A DNA stretch of 32,110 nt from Lachnospiraceae bacterium (lineage in GTDB: Bacteria > Bacillota > Clostridia > Lachnospirales > Lachnospiraceae): NCBI GenBank assembly GCA_016291405.1, contig JAEEXG010000026.1, positions 1 to 32,110 on the forward strand, given 5' to 3'. The notes beneath the pieces are model-generated. The model was given only the letters and a program-made list of their open reading frames with translations. It searched no databases and had not been told where the DNA came from. Position 1 is the first letter of the stretch, and every line of letters begins with the position of its first letter. The position numbers and the translations under genes were made by a program. Positions 1 to 7,606 of the stretch are shown here, one piece after another.

Positions 1-939
1 AGCAGCATATTCAATCTGGCCAAGGTTTAACTTATATAAGCAAGCAAGGGCTCCCGCAGCCATTGAGCAGGCGCTTCCGATTTCTGCCTGGCAACCGCAC
101 TCGGCGCCTGAAATACTTGCATTTGTCCTAATAACGTTTCCCATAAGACCGGCTACGCTTAAAGCATCTATAATCTCATCTTCGGGAAAGCCTTTATCGT
201 GCCTCATGTAATATAAAACAGCGGGGATAACGCCGCAGCTTCCGCAGGTGGGAGCCGTCACCACAAGGCCTTCATCAGCATTTTCTTCGCTGCAGGCATA
301 GGCATAGGCCGAAATCTTTCTGTTCATTGTTACATCGGGGCTCTCATTATAGCATCGCCTTTCGTTTAAAAGCTTTGCTTTTCTTGTAATCTTTAAGCCT
401 CCGGGAAGCTCGCCTTCTTTTAAAAGGCCTCTTTCAACTTCCGATTCCATGGCGTGCCAGATTTCTTTTAAAAAGTCTTTTATTTCTTCGCCTTCAGCCT
501 TATACACAAACTCAGGTAAGCTGAGACCTTCTTCTTTGCAGGTCTTTAACATGCCCGTAAAGTTTTTCTGAGGATAGATTTCAACAAAGTCGTCTCCGTC
601 GTTATTTTCAAATCTGATGGAGCCGCCACCGATAGAATAAATGGTTGATTCATCTATCACTTTTCCTGATTTGTAAGCCTTAAACACCATGGTGTTTGGA
701 TGCTTTAAGTCTGTTTTTTCTCTGTCAATTTCAATGACAATATCTTCGATTGCAGACTTAATGGCTTTGGCCGTTGAATGTCCTTCACCTGTGCAGGCTA
801 AAGATCCGTATAAGCACACGGAAAAAGAATCCGCATCCTTATGCTTGTTTTTATAAATCTTTGCGGCTCTGTAAGGACCTACAGTATGTGAACTTGAAGG
901 TCCGTGTCCGACTTTGTATACGCTTTTAATGCTTCTCAT
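1..939 (-). CDS. sdaA: L-serine dehydratase (L-serine ammonia-lyase), 3' end cut off by window edge
   Basis: Deaminates L-serine to pyruvate and ammonia in the cytosol using an oxygen-sensitive [4Fe-4S] cluster. The 313 codons visible start at ATG 939, preceded by a GGGAGAAG ribosome site, and stay open to base 1. The protein begins almost directly with the GPSSSHTVGP motif (about residues 13-22) of the beta domain. The alpha-domain signatures follow, including TAPTCGSCGVIPAVLYY with clustered Cys residues, and then SGAECGCQAEIG. Beta and alpha parts are therefore fused in one chain, as in SdaA, rather than split into SdaAA/SdaAB. The C-terminus, about 90 or more residues, lies outside the window. 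It starts 18 nt after the gatD-like stop, so it is probably co-transcribed with murT-gatD; a shared function with them is not obvious. Confidence 0.93.
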   Translation of the reverse strand, partial: MRSIKSVYKVGHGPSSSHTVGPYRAAKIYKNKHKDADSFSVCLYGSLACTGEGHSTAKAIKSAIEDIVIEIDREKTDLKHPNTMVFKAYKSGKVIDESTIYSIGGGSIRFENNDGDDFVEIYPQKNFTGMLKTCKEEGLSLPEFVYKAEGEEIKDFLKEIWHAMESEVERGLLKEGELPGGLKITRKAKLLNERRCYNESPDVTMNRKISAYAYACSEENADEGLVVTAPTCGSCGVIPAVLYYMRHDKGFPEDEIIDALSVAGLMGNVIRTNASISGAECGCQAEIGSACSMAAGALACLYKLNLGQIEYAA

Positions 940-957
940 AACTTCTCCCTTTTTTGA

Positions 958-1683
958 CTAAATAATTGGAAAGTCAAATTCCTTGTATTCTTTTAATCTT
1001 CTATCATATGCCGCTATGATAGTGTCTTTAAAGGCAAGTGTGGGTTCTTTTACCCCCATTAACTTTAGTACATATTCTGTAAAATAGGGGTTTTGAATCA
1101 ATATAGGACCGAGCAAGTAGGTGCCAAAGAAATTGTTTTTTCTCACTCCTTCAAACTCGTTACCCGGGCAGAGGCCGTCTCCTCTTTCTACCTTAAAGAA
1201 ATATCCCTTTGAGTTGTCTCCATATGAATGGGTAAACTGGTTTTTGTATCCAACAATTGTGATGCCATCCATGTCTCCCATTACATGACGGTTATAGCGG
1301 TTAAACATCTTTCTTTTTGCCACAAAATCAAAGATATTTAAGCAGGGAATCTTGCTTCCGTCTTCATTTTCAATTTCTTTATAAAATACTTCAGCGGCAT
1401 TTCCTGTTAAAAGAAACACAACGCCGTCGTTAATAAGCTCTTCTAAGCGCTCCTTATAAGGCTTTAACCTGTCAATTACAAGTTCCTGTGCGTGCTCCGA
1501 CATAGGTCCCATGTAGATTAATGAAGGTTTCTTGCTTACAAAGGAAGGCTCTTCGTTAAGATAGTCTTCCACAAACTCAGCATCGGGAAGGCACTTTTTT
1601 AAATAGCGTACATTTCCCGTATCACCGTATAAGTTTGCTATTTCAGGGAAAAGCTCTTCAATGATAATCTTTTCGTTTTCCAT
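958..1683 (-). CDS. GatD-like class I glutamine amidotransferase homologue lacking catalytic Cys and His
   Basis: Homologous by motif to GatD, the glutaminase partner of MurT in lipid II isoglutaminyl synthase. Shared landmarks are ANLYGDTGNVRYL (about 17-28), IYMGPMSEHAQ (56-66), and FFGTYLLGPILIQNP (185-199). In GatD the nucleophile sits in a TICGGYQ-type elbow and the His in GTYLHGP. Here the elbow reads LLTGNAAEVF (91-100), with no Cys, and the His position is Leu191 (GTYLLGP). So the glutaminase dyad is missing as read, although the reading frame is intact and full length (241 aa versus about 243 in S. aureus). It begins 1 nt after the murT stop, with a GGGGAGGAGG ribosome site inside the murT end. 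It could be a structural or regulatory partner of MurT, or an amine-channelling subunit with another donor. Family assignment is firm; activity is inferred to be absent. Confidence 0.8.
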   Translation of the reverse strand: MENEKIIIEELFPEIANLYGDTGNVRYLKKCLPDAEFVEDYLNEEPSFVSKKPSLIYMGPMSEHAQELVIDRLKPYKERLEELINDGVVFLLTGNAAEVFYKEIENEDGSKIPCLNIFDFVAKRKMFNRYNRHVMGDMDGITIVGYKNQFTHSYGDNSKGYFFKVERGDGLCPGNEFEGVRKNNFFGTYLLGPILIQNPYFTEYVLKLMGVKEPTLAFKDTIIAAYDRRLKEYKEFDFPII

Positions 1684-1684
1684 A

Positions 1685-3058
1685 TTAAGCCTCCTCCCCG
1701 AAATGTTTATTAAGTAAGTCTTTTATTTTAGCTACCACCCTTTTATCAACTTCAGGCTTCCAGTGCTGATGAAGCACAAAGATTGTATCTGTGTTTTCAA
1801 ATTCAAGGTAATCGGGAGCTTCCATATCCTGCATATCGATAATAATCTTTTCTTCAGGCACACCCGCCATTAAAAGTCGCATCTTTTGGTCTAAAGAACG
1901 AGAACCCGGGATTATGATGTGCTTAATAAGGTCTGAATTTAACTTTTCATAGTCGCAATCATAAATCCAGCACATGCTCTCTTTTGGAGTCTCATCGTCA
2001 AGTAAGAACAATACTTCCTTTCTTCCCGGTTCTTTTGACACATAGTCAAAGACAACCGAACAAGCGATAGGGTTATGCTCTTTTGCCATCATATCAACAA
2101 CATCGATGTTTCCCACTCTAAACTTTGTGTATCTATAGTCGGGAAGAGAAATCTTTTTAAGGCTTTCTCTTATTTTGTCTGCGCTTATGCCTACTTCTCT
2201 AAGTAAAGCCGTGATTGTAAGCTGGTTATAAATGTTGAAAATGCTGTTGTTTAAAAGCTCGTACTCTTCTTTTGCATTCTTTTCATATATAACCATTGTG
2301 TTTTTATCAAAGTTAACTTCCGCATCATAATCAGGCTTAGGGGATGAGAATCCGCATTTAGGGCAATGAGCCTTACCGATTTGATGATAGCGCACATACT
2401 CGTATTCAAGCTTTGTGGCGCACTTAGGGCAGATCTGACAGTCATTTACAATGTTTTCACACTTTTCAGTGTCAGAAGGAAGTCTTCTGATAGAATAGTA
2501 AATTCTGGGATTTTCAGGTGCTACGCTTCCTGAAATCAAGTCATCCGCATTTAAGATTAACTTGGTTTCTTTTTGCATGTTATCAGAAACGATTTTCTGA
2601 ATGTATTCAGGACTTCCGTTACGCAAGATTGAATCCCTGAAAAGGTTTGTGCAAATAACATATTCAGGCTTTAAATAAGGATATATATGCATTGAGCTTC
2701 GCTCATCTATTTCAAGAACCGCCCAGTCGTTTTTAGACTTACCGGTAATGGTAGAGTTAGCGATTAAAGCACTGGCAACGCCCTCTCTCATATTTGAACC
2801 CAAACGGTTGTTAGTTGTTTTGTGGCCGCAAGCTTCAAGCATGTCCACAAGCAAGTTAGAAACGGTGGTCTTTCCGTTTGTGCCTGTAACGCCGATTGTG
2901 TGCTTTGGCTTATCCATAAGTTCAATAAAATTAGGGCAAAGCTTAATTGCAAACTTGCCCGGTAAATGTGCCGCGTTCTTTCCAAGCGCCTTCATAGATA
3001 AGCGCATTATTTTAACTGTCCATAAAGAAAAGTAAAATCTGATGTTTTTCTTAGCCAT
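1685..3058 (-). CDS. murT: MurT-type Mur ligase (lipid II isoglutaminyl synthase ligase subunit)
   Basis: Mur-ligase family ATP enzyme that, with GatD, amidates the alpha-carboxyl of D-Glu in lipid II on the cytoplasmic membrane face. The protein (457 aa) has an N-terminal hydrophobic stretch (about 8-20), the ATP loop GTNGKTT (59-65), and the MurT-specific Cys ribbon with CPKC pairs at 210/213 and 232/235. A C-terminal ligase domain carries LLDDETP and WIYDCD (364-369). The Asp of WIYD is a plausible equivalent of the Asp that completes the GatD triad, but I could not align it rigorously. I chose ATG 3058 rather than the in-frame GTG at 3100 because AGAGGA lies 8 nt before it and the GTG has no ribosome site. 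It is translationally coupled to the gatD-like gene. A promoter candidate sits at 3091-3119. Confidence 0.9.
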   Translation of the reverse strand: MAKKNIRFYFSLWTVKIMRLSMKALGKNAAHLPGKFAIKLCPNFIELMDKPKHTIGVTGTNGKTTVSNLLVDMLEACGHKTTNNRLGSNMREGVASALIANSTITGKSKNDWAVLEIDERSSMHIYPYLKPEYVICTNLFRDSILRNGSPEYIQKIVSDNMQKETKLILNADDLISGSVAPENPRIYYSIRRLPSDTEKCENIVNDCQICPKCATKLEYEYVRYHQIGKAHCPKCGFSSPKPDYDAEVNFDKNTMVIYEKNAKEEYELLNNSIFNIYNQLTITALLREVGISADKIRESLKKISLPDYRYTKFRVGNIDVVDMMAKEHNPIACSVVFDYVSKEPGRKEVLFLLDDETPKESMCWIYDCDYEKLNSDLIKHIIIPGSRSLDQKMRLLMAGVPEEKIIIDMQDMEAPDYLEFENTDTIFVLHQHWKPEVDKRVVAKIKDLLNKHFGEEA

Positions 3059-3090
3059 CTTTATTTCCTCTAATAAAATTTTCCTGACTA

Positions 3091-3119
3091 ATCGTAGCAC
3101 AAAATAAGACAGGCTACAA
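3091..3119 (-). promoter_or_regulatory. Candidate sigma-A promoter of murT
   Basis: On the minus strand TTGTAG (3114-3119), a 17-nt spacer and TACGAT (3091-3096) lie between the terminator of the upstream small gene and the murT start. The spacing is ideal and the hexamers are moderate matches. It would give a leader of about 25-30 nt. Predicted from sequence only. Confidence 0.5.
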
Positions 3120-3150
3120 TTAAAAAAGGGCAGGTCTTTCGACCTGCCGT
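3120..3150 (-). terminator. Rho-independent terminator after the 111-aa gene
   Basis: GGCAGGTC and GACCTGCC form a perfect 8-bp stem (3129-3136 with 3141-3148) around a TTTC loop. On the minus strand it is followed by a run of six T. It lies 11 bases past the stop of the small gene and separates it from murT. Confidence 0.85.
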
Positions 3151-3158
3151 ACTTTTCT

Positions 3159-3494
3159 TTATGCTGTTGCTACTCTTAAAAATTTAGGAAGGCACCAGAT
3201 AACGCGATAAGCGATTCTTCTTACAAGTGAATCTCCGTTGTCTTCAAGGTCTACACCGTCTTCAACGCTTCTGTACACTGACTTAAATGCTCTCATCTTG
3301 CGTAAGATTGCGGGAATCAAAGGGAAGTTATAATAAATGTAAGCGTGTGCGAAGATTTCAACAGACAGCTGCATCTTGCTCATTCCTGTAATTGTTTCAT
3401 CATCTATAATTTTAAGTGCAAGTTCCTTGCAGTAATTTCTGTTGTAAAGGTTTTCTACCATGGGGATGTTTAAGTATTTTTTCTTTGTATTCAT
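3159..3494 (-). CDS. Small basic protein of unknown function
   Basis: A 111-residue protein that I do not recognise. It starts at ATG 3494 with a good AAGGAGA ribosome site, ends before a strong terminator, and has codon use like its neighbours, so it is very probably a real gene. There is no signal peptide. The C-terminal third is rich in Arg and hydrophobic residues (RRIAYRVIWCLPKFLRVATA), which may form an amphipathic helix; the middle (about 47-68) is aromatic and hydrophobic. It lies 101 bases downstream of the response regulator and 24 bases downstream of a near-palindromic site (3515-3534), so it may have its own regulated promoter. No function can be assigned. Confidence 0.65.
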   Translation of the reverse strand: MNTKKKYLNIPMVENLYNRNYCKELALKIIDDETITGMSKMQLSVEIFAHAYIYYNFPLIPAILRKMRAFKSVYRSVEDGVDLEDNGDSLVRRIAYRVIWCLPKFLRVATA

Positions 3495-3514
3495 AAGTGC
3501 TGTCTCCTTTGCTT

Positions 3515-3534
3515 TATCTTATGTACTTATGATA
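3515..3534. promoter_or_regulatory. 20-bp dyad, possible operator
   Basis: The sequence tatcttatgtacttatgata matches its own reverse complement at 16 of 20 bases, with pattern TATCnTAnGTACnTAnGATA. It lies just upstream of the ribosome site of the 111-aa gene and overlaps a TATCAT that could be a -10 element. Binding of a dimeric regulator is an inference. Confidence 0.35.
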
Positions 3535-3595
3535 CAAATTAATCTTCTTACACTCCATCGAATCTGCTTACATATTTCTTTCAAAAATGTCACAA

Positions 3596-4279
3596 TTATC
3601 TACACTTATCAACTATCTGCTCAAAGCCTATGGTTTTAAGCTCTTTTATGACTTCTTTTATGCTTCTCATGCCAAACTTTTTAAGTATGGAATGAATCTG
3701 GCTTTTGATTGTGACGGTTGAAACATATCTTATTTCCGAAATCTGCTTATAAGTCATTCCCATGTATAAGCTTTTAAGGACTTCAAACTCCGAGTTTGAA
3801 AGCTTTGTAAGAATATTCATAAAGTAAATTAAGCTTTGCTTTTGCTCTTTTACATGGCTTAACTCTTCTATTATTTTTTCAGCATACTGAGGTCTTAAAA
3901 TAAGCTGATTTTTATATACATTTCTGATTGAATTAAGCACCTGGCTTATGGAGTCTGTCTTAATGATATAGTCCATAACCCCTGCGCAGTAAGCCGCAAA
4001 TAAAAGGTCGTCATCTTCAAGTATGGTTAGGATTATTATCTTTGTGTCCGTATGCTTTTTTAAAATCTTAGTGGCAGCATCGATTCCTGCGGTTCGAGTC
4101 TCCATCTGAATATCCATTAGGATAATGTCCGGAGCATTTTCATCTGCAAAGTTTATTGCATCAATTCCCGATGCCACGCAGCCCACCACTTCCATGTCAG
4201 GCTCTCTTGACAATATATTCGCAAAATAATCTCTTATCTCCCTGTTATCGTCAGCTATCAGGATTTTGATTTTTTCCAT
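3596..4279 (-). CDS. NarL/FixJ-family response regulator
   Basis: A 227-residue cytosolic DNA-binding response regulator. The receiver domain (about 4-122) has the acidic pair DD (10-11), the phospho-acceptor Asp56 in IILMDIQ, the Thr switch (ILT, about 85) and Lys107 in IIKTDS. A LuxR-type helix-turn-helix follows (about 160-225), with LSNSEFEVLKSLYMGMTYKQ and the recognition segment VSTVTIKSQIHSILKKFG. It overlaps the preceding histidine kinase gene by 29 nt, so the two form a cognate pair with coupled translation. Targets are not shown by sequence. The divergently oriented sugar ABC transporter at 6091 and the unknown gene just downstream are the nearest candidates. Confidence 0.9.
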   Translation of the reverse strand: MEKIKILIADDNREIRDYFANILSREPDMEVVGCVASGIDAINFADENAPDIILMDIQMETRTAGIDAATKILKKHTDTKIIILTILEDDDLLFAAYCAGVMDYIIKTDSISQVLNSIRNVYKNQLILRPQYAEKIIEELSHVKEQKQSLIYFMNILTKLSNSEFEVLKSLYMGMTYKQISEIRYVSTVTIKSQIHSILKKFGMRSIKEVIKELKTIGFEQIVDKCR

Positions 4280-5825
4280 TATCGTTTCTTCTCCTTGGTA
4301 AGAGTATTTCTACCAGTGCATATTTTTTACCGGGAACTTTGCTTCCCCTTATCTTCATTTGCCCAAGCTGGGTGCTTATAACTCTGAAGGCATAGGGAAG
4401 GCCGATACCCCAGTTGGTGTTCTTTGATTTTGTTGAAACAAAAGGCATCATGTATTTCTTTACGCTTCTTTTATCAAGCCCTGTCCCGTTATCGTAAAGT
4501 GACCAGTAAACCCACTCTTTACTTGCATCTATTGTGATTTCGATTTTTTTATCATCGGTTTCTGCCATAGCCAATGAATCAAGAGAATTCATTATCAGAT
4601 TAGAAAGTGCATGCTTTGTGTGATAGGGATCTAAGGTACAAAGAACATCGAAGGGACAATAGTTTTTAATTAGCGATACACCCTCGGGGATATTGGCACT
4701 GCTAATTGCTTCATCGGTTATTTTCTTTATATCTACGGCATTTTTCTTTATGTTGCTAAGTAGCTTAATAGAATTTAATGACTCTGAAAGAGTAGTCATT
4801 TGCTTATTGGAAATATCCACAATTCTTTGTAACTTTTCTTTTCCTTCCACACTTCCATAATCGGATAAAGCCTCGTTTGCAAGGATGTTTACAGAGAACA
4901 TAAGGTTCTTTTCCGAATGAAAAAAGTCTTTAAGATTATAGTTTAAGTTATCTATCTGCTTTTTTAAAATTCTGTTTTGTGAGTAAGACACAAGGTCAAG
5001 GTCAAAGAAACCGTTTATGCTAAGCACTATAAAAATAAGCATTGCCAAAGCAAATAATGGATAAACGCTTAAGTATAGATTGGGGATTTTGTTAATCTTA
5101 TTAAAGAACCAGAATCCGTTTTTAAACACGTCCTTTGTGGTGTTTTTAAAGATTCCCAAAAAGAGGAAGTAATAAAAGCACACATTTGTAACGGTAACGC
5201 TTGATACAAGGATAATTACGGTGTTTGTAAAGCAGGTAACGTTTTTCTTTATGACATTTAGTAAAAAAAGTACCAGTGGATAAAACATAAACAAAGCTAT
5301 CACTACGCAAAATGTCACATGAATGACTGATAAGCACACTTCCACGCTTTTTCTTGAAGCGGGAGCTACCCTATAATATAAAAGGTATGCTTTGTAGGCA
5401 GTTTTGTTACTGTAAAAGAAAAAGTACAAAAGGCAAAGAACAAGGCCGACACCTCTTGAAATCCAGGTTTCAAAGGCAGGTTTCTTTCTTTTTCCCTGCT
5501 TTATGTTTGTACGTATTATATCTATTAAGGCTGAGATTCCGATAAGGTAAATCACAACCCCTAAGTTTCTTAGGGTCTGGATGATGCCCATGGGAAGCTT
5601 AATGTTTCTTCCTATGGTCCTGTATAAGTAAATATCAAAGTCTCTGAATGGAAGGTACAAAGGGGGATCATAGCTTGATGATGAATAGTATTGAAACAAT
5701 ACGGAAAGTGTGGCAAGCACCACCCCGAAAATAATGAAAAACATGGGAAGGCCGTATCTTGAATGCGGCACTAAAAAGATAAGTACAATTGCGCTTATTA
5801 TAAGTAGTAAAACACTTATGGCCAT
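4251..5825 (-). CDS. Polytopic sensor histidine kinase
   Basis: A 524-residue membrane histidine kinase. About seven or eight hydrophobic segments fill residues 1-275, with no obvious large extracellular domain, so it probably senses something within or at the membrane. The likely phospho-acceptor is His303 in FFHSEKNLMFSVN. The ATPase domain shows an N box (NLIMNSLDS, about 409-417), G1 (DNGTGLD, 445-451) and G2 (NWGIGLPYAF, about 471-480). The H-box is not the ELHD type normally seen with NarL-type regulators, which makes the pairing with the overlapping regulator unusual. The start at 5825 has a GAAGGTG ribosome site close to the ATG. The signal sensed is unknown. Confidence 0.85.
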   Translation of the reverse strand: MAISVLLLIISAIVLIFLVPHSRYGLPMFFIIFGVVLATLSVLFQYYSSSSYDPPLYLPFRDFDIYLYRTIGRNIKLPMGIIQTLRNLGVVIYLIGISALIDIIRTNIKQGKRKKPAFETWISRGVGLVLCLLYFFFYSNKTAYKAYLLYYRVAPASRKSVEVCLSVIHVTFCVVIALFMFYPLVLFLLNVIKKNVTCFTNTVIILVSSVTVTNVCFYYFLFLGIFKNTTKDVFKNGFWFFNKINKIPNLYLSVYPLFALAMLIFIVLSINGFFDLDLVSYSQNRILKKQIDNLNYNLKDFFHSEKNLMFSVNILANEALSDYGSVEGKEKLQRIVDISNKQMTTLSESLNSIKLLSNIKKNAVDIKKITDEAISSANIPEGVSLIKNYCPFDVLCTLDPYHTKHALSNLIMNSLDSLAMAETDDKKIEITIDASKEWVYWSLYDNGTGLDKRSVKKYMMPFVSTKSKNTNWGIGLPYAFRVISTQLGQMKIRGSKVPGKKYALVEILLPRRRNDNGKNQNPDS

Positions 5826-6090
5826 AAAACACCTTCTTAAAGCTTACTCTTTATTTTCCCCCGAAAACAAACCCATAAAGCCAAATTTATTATAATAAGT
5901 AATCTAAAATACGCAGACTATATTATACTACAGCTTCAAATTGTTAAAAAGGTGTAAAAAATTTCATCTTTTATAGGCTCTAAAGCCCCTTTTTCCTATA
6001 AATGGTGTATGGTTTTTCTGCCTACTTTATTACGAATTTTGAAAATATAATGAAAGCGTAAAAAACTTTTATTCTTTTTGGGAGGTAAAC
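5826..6090. other. Divergent intergenic region between kinase and sugar transporter
   Basis: A 265-base AT-rich stretch separating the minus-strand kinase gene from the plus-strand binding-protein gene. It must hold both promoters. The clearest signals are a TATAAT with a following cre-like half site (6046-6064) toward the plus-strand operon, and a short GGCT-ctaa-AGCC hairpin before a CCTTTTT run near 5975-5995 that is too weak to call a terminator. I see no gene in it. Confidence 0.5.
6046..6064 (+). promoter_or_regulatory. Candidate -10 box with overlapping cre-like half site
   Basis: TATAAT (6046-6051) is a consensus -10 element 39 bases before the binding-protein start; no good -35 is visible at 17 nt. 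The overlapping TGAAAGCGTAAAAA (6051-6064) matches the first half of the CcpA cre consensus TGWAANCGNTNWCA but not the last bases. Catabolite control of a sugar importer would make sense, but the site is imperfect. Confidence 0.35.
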
Positions 6091-7530
6091 ATGAAAAGAA
6101 AAATTGTAGCATTATTGCTTGCTGCTTCTCTTTGCGCAATGGGCCTTTCAGGATGCGGTTCAACTTCTTCCGAACCTGAATCTCAACCCGCTGCTGCAAG
6201 CGAAACAACAACAGAAACAGCTTCTACAACAGAAGAAGCTTCACCCGCATCAGAGATGCAGGTAGTAACAGTCTGGTCTGACAGTGCTCACTCAAAGACA
6301 ATGAGAGATGCTCAGATTGAAGAATTTAACAACACAATCGGTAAAGAAAAGGGTATCAAGATTGAATACACCGTTTATGGTTCCGACTACGCAGACACAA
6401 TCAACGTAGCTTTAATGGCTAACGACGGTCCCGATCTTTTCAGCCCTTCATCAAACACCTTCGCTCAGTACGTAACAGCAGGTTATGCGGTTCCCATTTC
6501 TGATCTTCCCGGAAGCGAATCATTACTTGGAAAATACGATCAGAAGGACCTTATTGTAGGTGATCAGGTATTTAACGATAAAATCTACACTCTTCCTTAC
6601 AGCATCGAGTCTTACAAGATGATCATCAACAGAGACCTCTTTGATAAGGCAGGCATTAAAGATGCTCCCAAGACCTGGGATGAAGTAAGAGAAGACGCAA
6701 AGCTTATTACAGAAGCAAGTAACGGAGAAGCATACGGTTACTTCCTTGCTCTTCAGAGCGGTTGGACTCTTGACCACTACATCTACAGCGTATCAGCAGC
6801 TTCTTTGGGACACTTTGGATACGATGCAGTAACAGGTTCTTACAGATATTCAGACGGTCTTCCCATTATTGAAAACATTATGGGAATGATTGATGACGGA
6901 AGCGTATTCCCCGGATACGAAAACATGGACGCAGATACAGCAAGAGCTCAGTTTGCTGCAGGTCATGTAGGTATCGTTATGGCAGCTTCTTTCGACGTAG
7001 CAGTTTACACAGAACAGTTCCCCGCAGTTTGCAACTGGGAAGTATGCGATCCCCCTGCAATCAAGGATACAGGTTATGAATACAAAGAAATGACAAGAGC
7101 CGTAAACATCTTAGGCGTTGCTAAAAAGGCACTTGAATCAAAGGATCCTTCAAAGATTGCTACTGTACTTGAATTCTTCTATGCAGATGAAAACCTTGCT
7201 CCCATGTATGAACAGGGTATGTACATTCCTTACAGAGGCTCTGTAATAGGTCTTTCAAAAGACTCTGCTATCAAGGGTTGGAAGGAATTCTCTACATTTA
7301 AGGATAACCAGTTCATTTTAAGAATGTCCGATCCTAAGGGCGTTATCTCTTACGAAGGATTATCAGCAAGAGAAACATTGGCTAAGCTTTTATCAGGTGG
7401 TTTCTCAGAAGATGCAGCTACCGTATTAAAGGATCTTGACGATCGTTTGAACGGAGGCCTTGCAAACTTGGATGAAGAAGTTCGTAAAGAATACATAGCA
7501 GGTGACGGCTATAAAGTTACAAGAGACTAA
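6091..7530 (+). CDS. Sugar ABC transporter substrate-binding lipoprotein
   Basis: Extracytoplasmic binding protein for a carbohydrate importer (CUT1-like, MalE superfamily), 479 aa. A lipoprotein signal ends at LSGCGS with Cys22 as the lipidation site, followed by a Ser/Thr/Glu linker to about residue 50. The mature part starts with VVTVWSDS, and has a hinge-like segment IEYTVYGSDYADTINVALMANDGPDLF, LPYSIESYKMIINRDLFDKAG and KTWDEVREDAKLI typical of the family. The start ATG has a strong GGGAGG site 7 nt before it. It is the first gene of a plus-strand run with two permeases. A hairpin after the stop probably lowers read-through so that the binding protein is made in excess. The actual sugar cannot be told from sequence. 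Confidence 0.92.
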   Translation: MKRKIVALLLAASLCAMGLSGCGSTSSEPESQPAAASETTTETASTTEEASPASEMQVVTVWSDSAHSKTMRDAQIEEFNNTIGKEKGIKIEYTVYGSDYADTINVALMANDGPDLFSPSSNTFAQYVTAGYAVPISDLPGSESLLGKYDQKDLIVGDQVFNDKIYTLPYSIESYKMIINRDLFDKAGIKDAPKTWDEVREDAKLITEASNGEAYGYFLALQSGWTLDHYIYSVSAASLGHFGYDAVTGSYRYSDGLPIIENIMGMIDDGSVFPGYENMDADTARAQFAAGHVGIVMAASFDVAVYTEQFPAVCNWEVCDPPAIKDTGYEYKEMTRAVNILGVAKKALESKDPSKIATVLEFFYADENLAPMYEQGMYIPYRGSVIGLSKDSAIKGWKEFSTFKDNQFILRMSDPKGVISYEGLSARETLAKLLSGGFSEDAATVLKDLDDRLNGGLANLDEEVRKEYIAGDGYKVTRD

Positions 7531-7540
7531 TTAAGCAAAG

Positions 7541-7595
7541 AGTGTGCATCCGTAGTAAGCATGCCACGGATGCACGCTTTTATGTTTATTTTTAA
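7541..7595 (+). terminator. Intercistronic hairpin (partial terminator) between binding protein and permease
   Basis: GTGCATCCGT (7544-7553) pairs perfectly with ACGGATGCAC (7566-7575), and the stem extends outward by three more pairs including one G-U. The T-rich TTTTATGTTTATTTTTA follows. Lying between co-oriented genes of one transporter, it is best read as a leaky terminator or RNA-stabilising stem that sets more binding protein than permease. Confidence 0.75.
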
Positions 7596-7606
7596 GGAGT
7601 TTATAT

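Noticed and set aside
3059-3100. In-frame N-terminal extension of murT from a GTG at 3100
   Set aside because: No ribosome site before the GTG, it would overlap the promoter candidate, and AGAGGA is well placed before ATG 3058.
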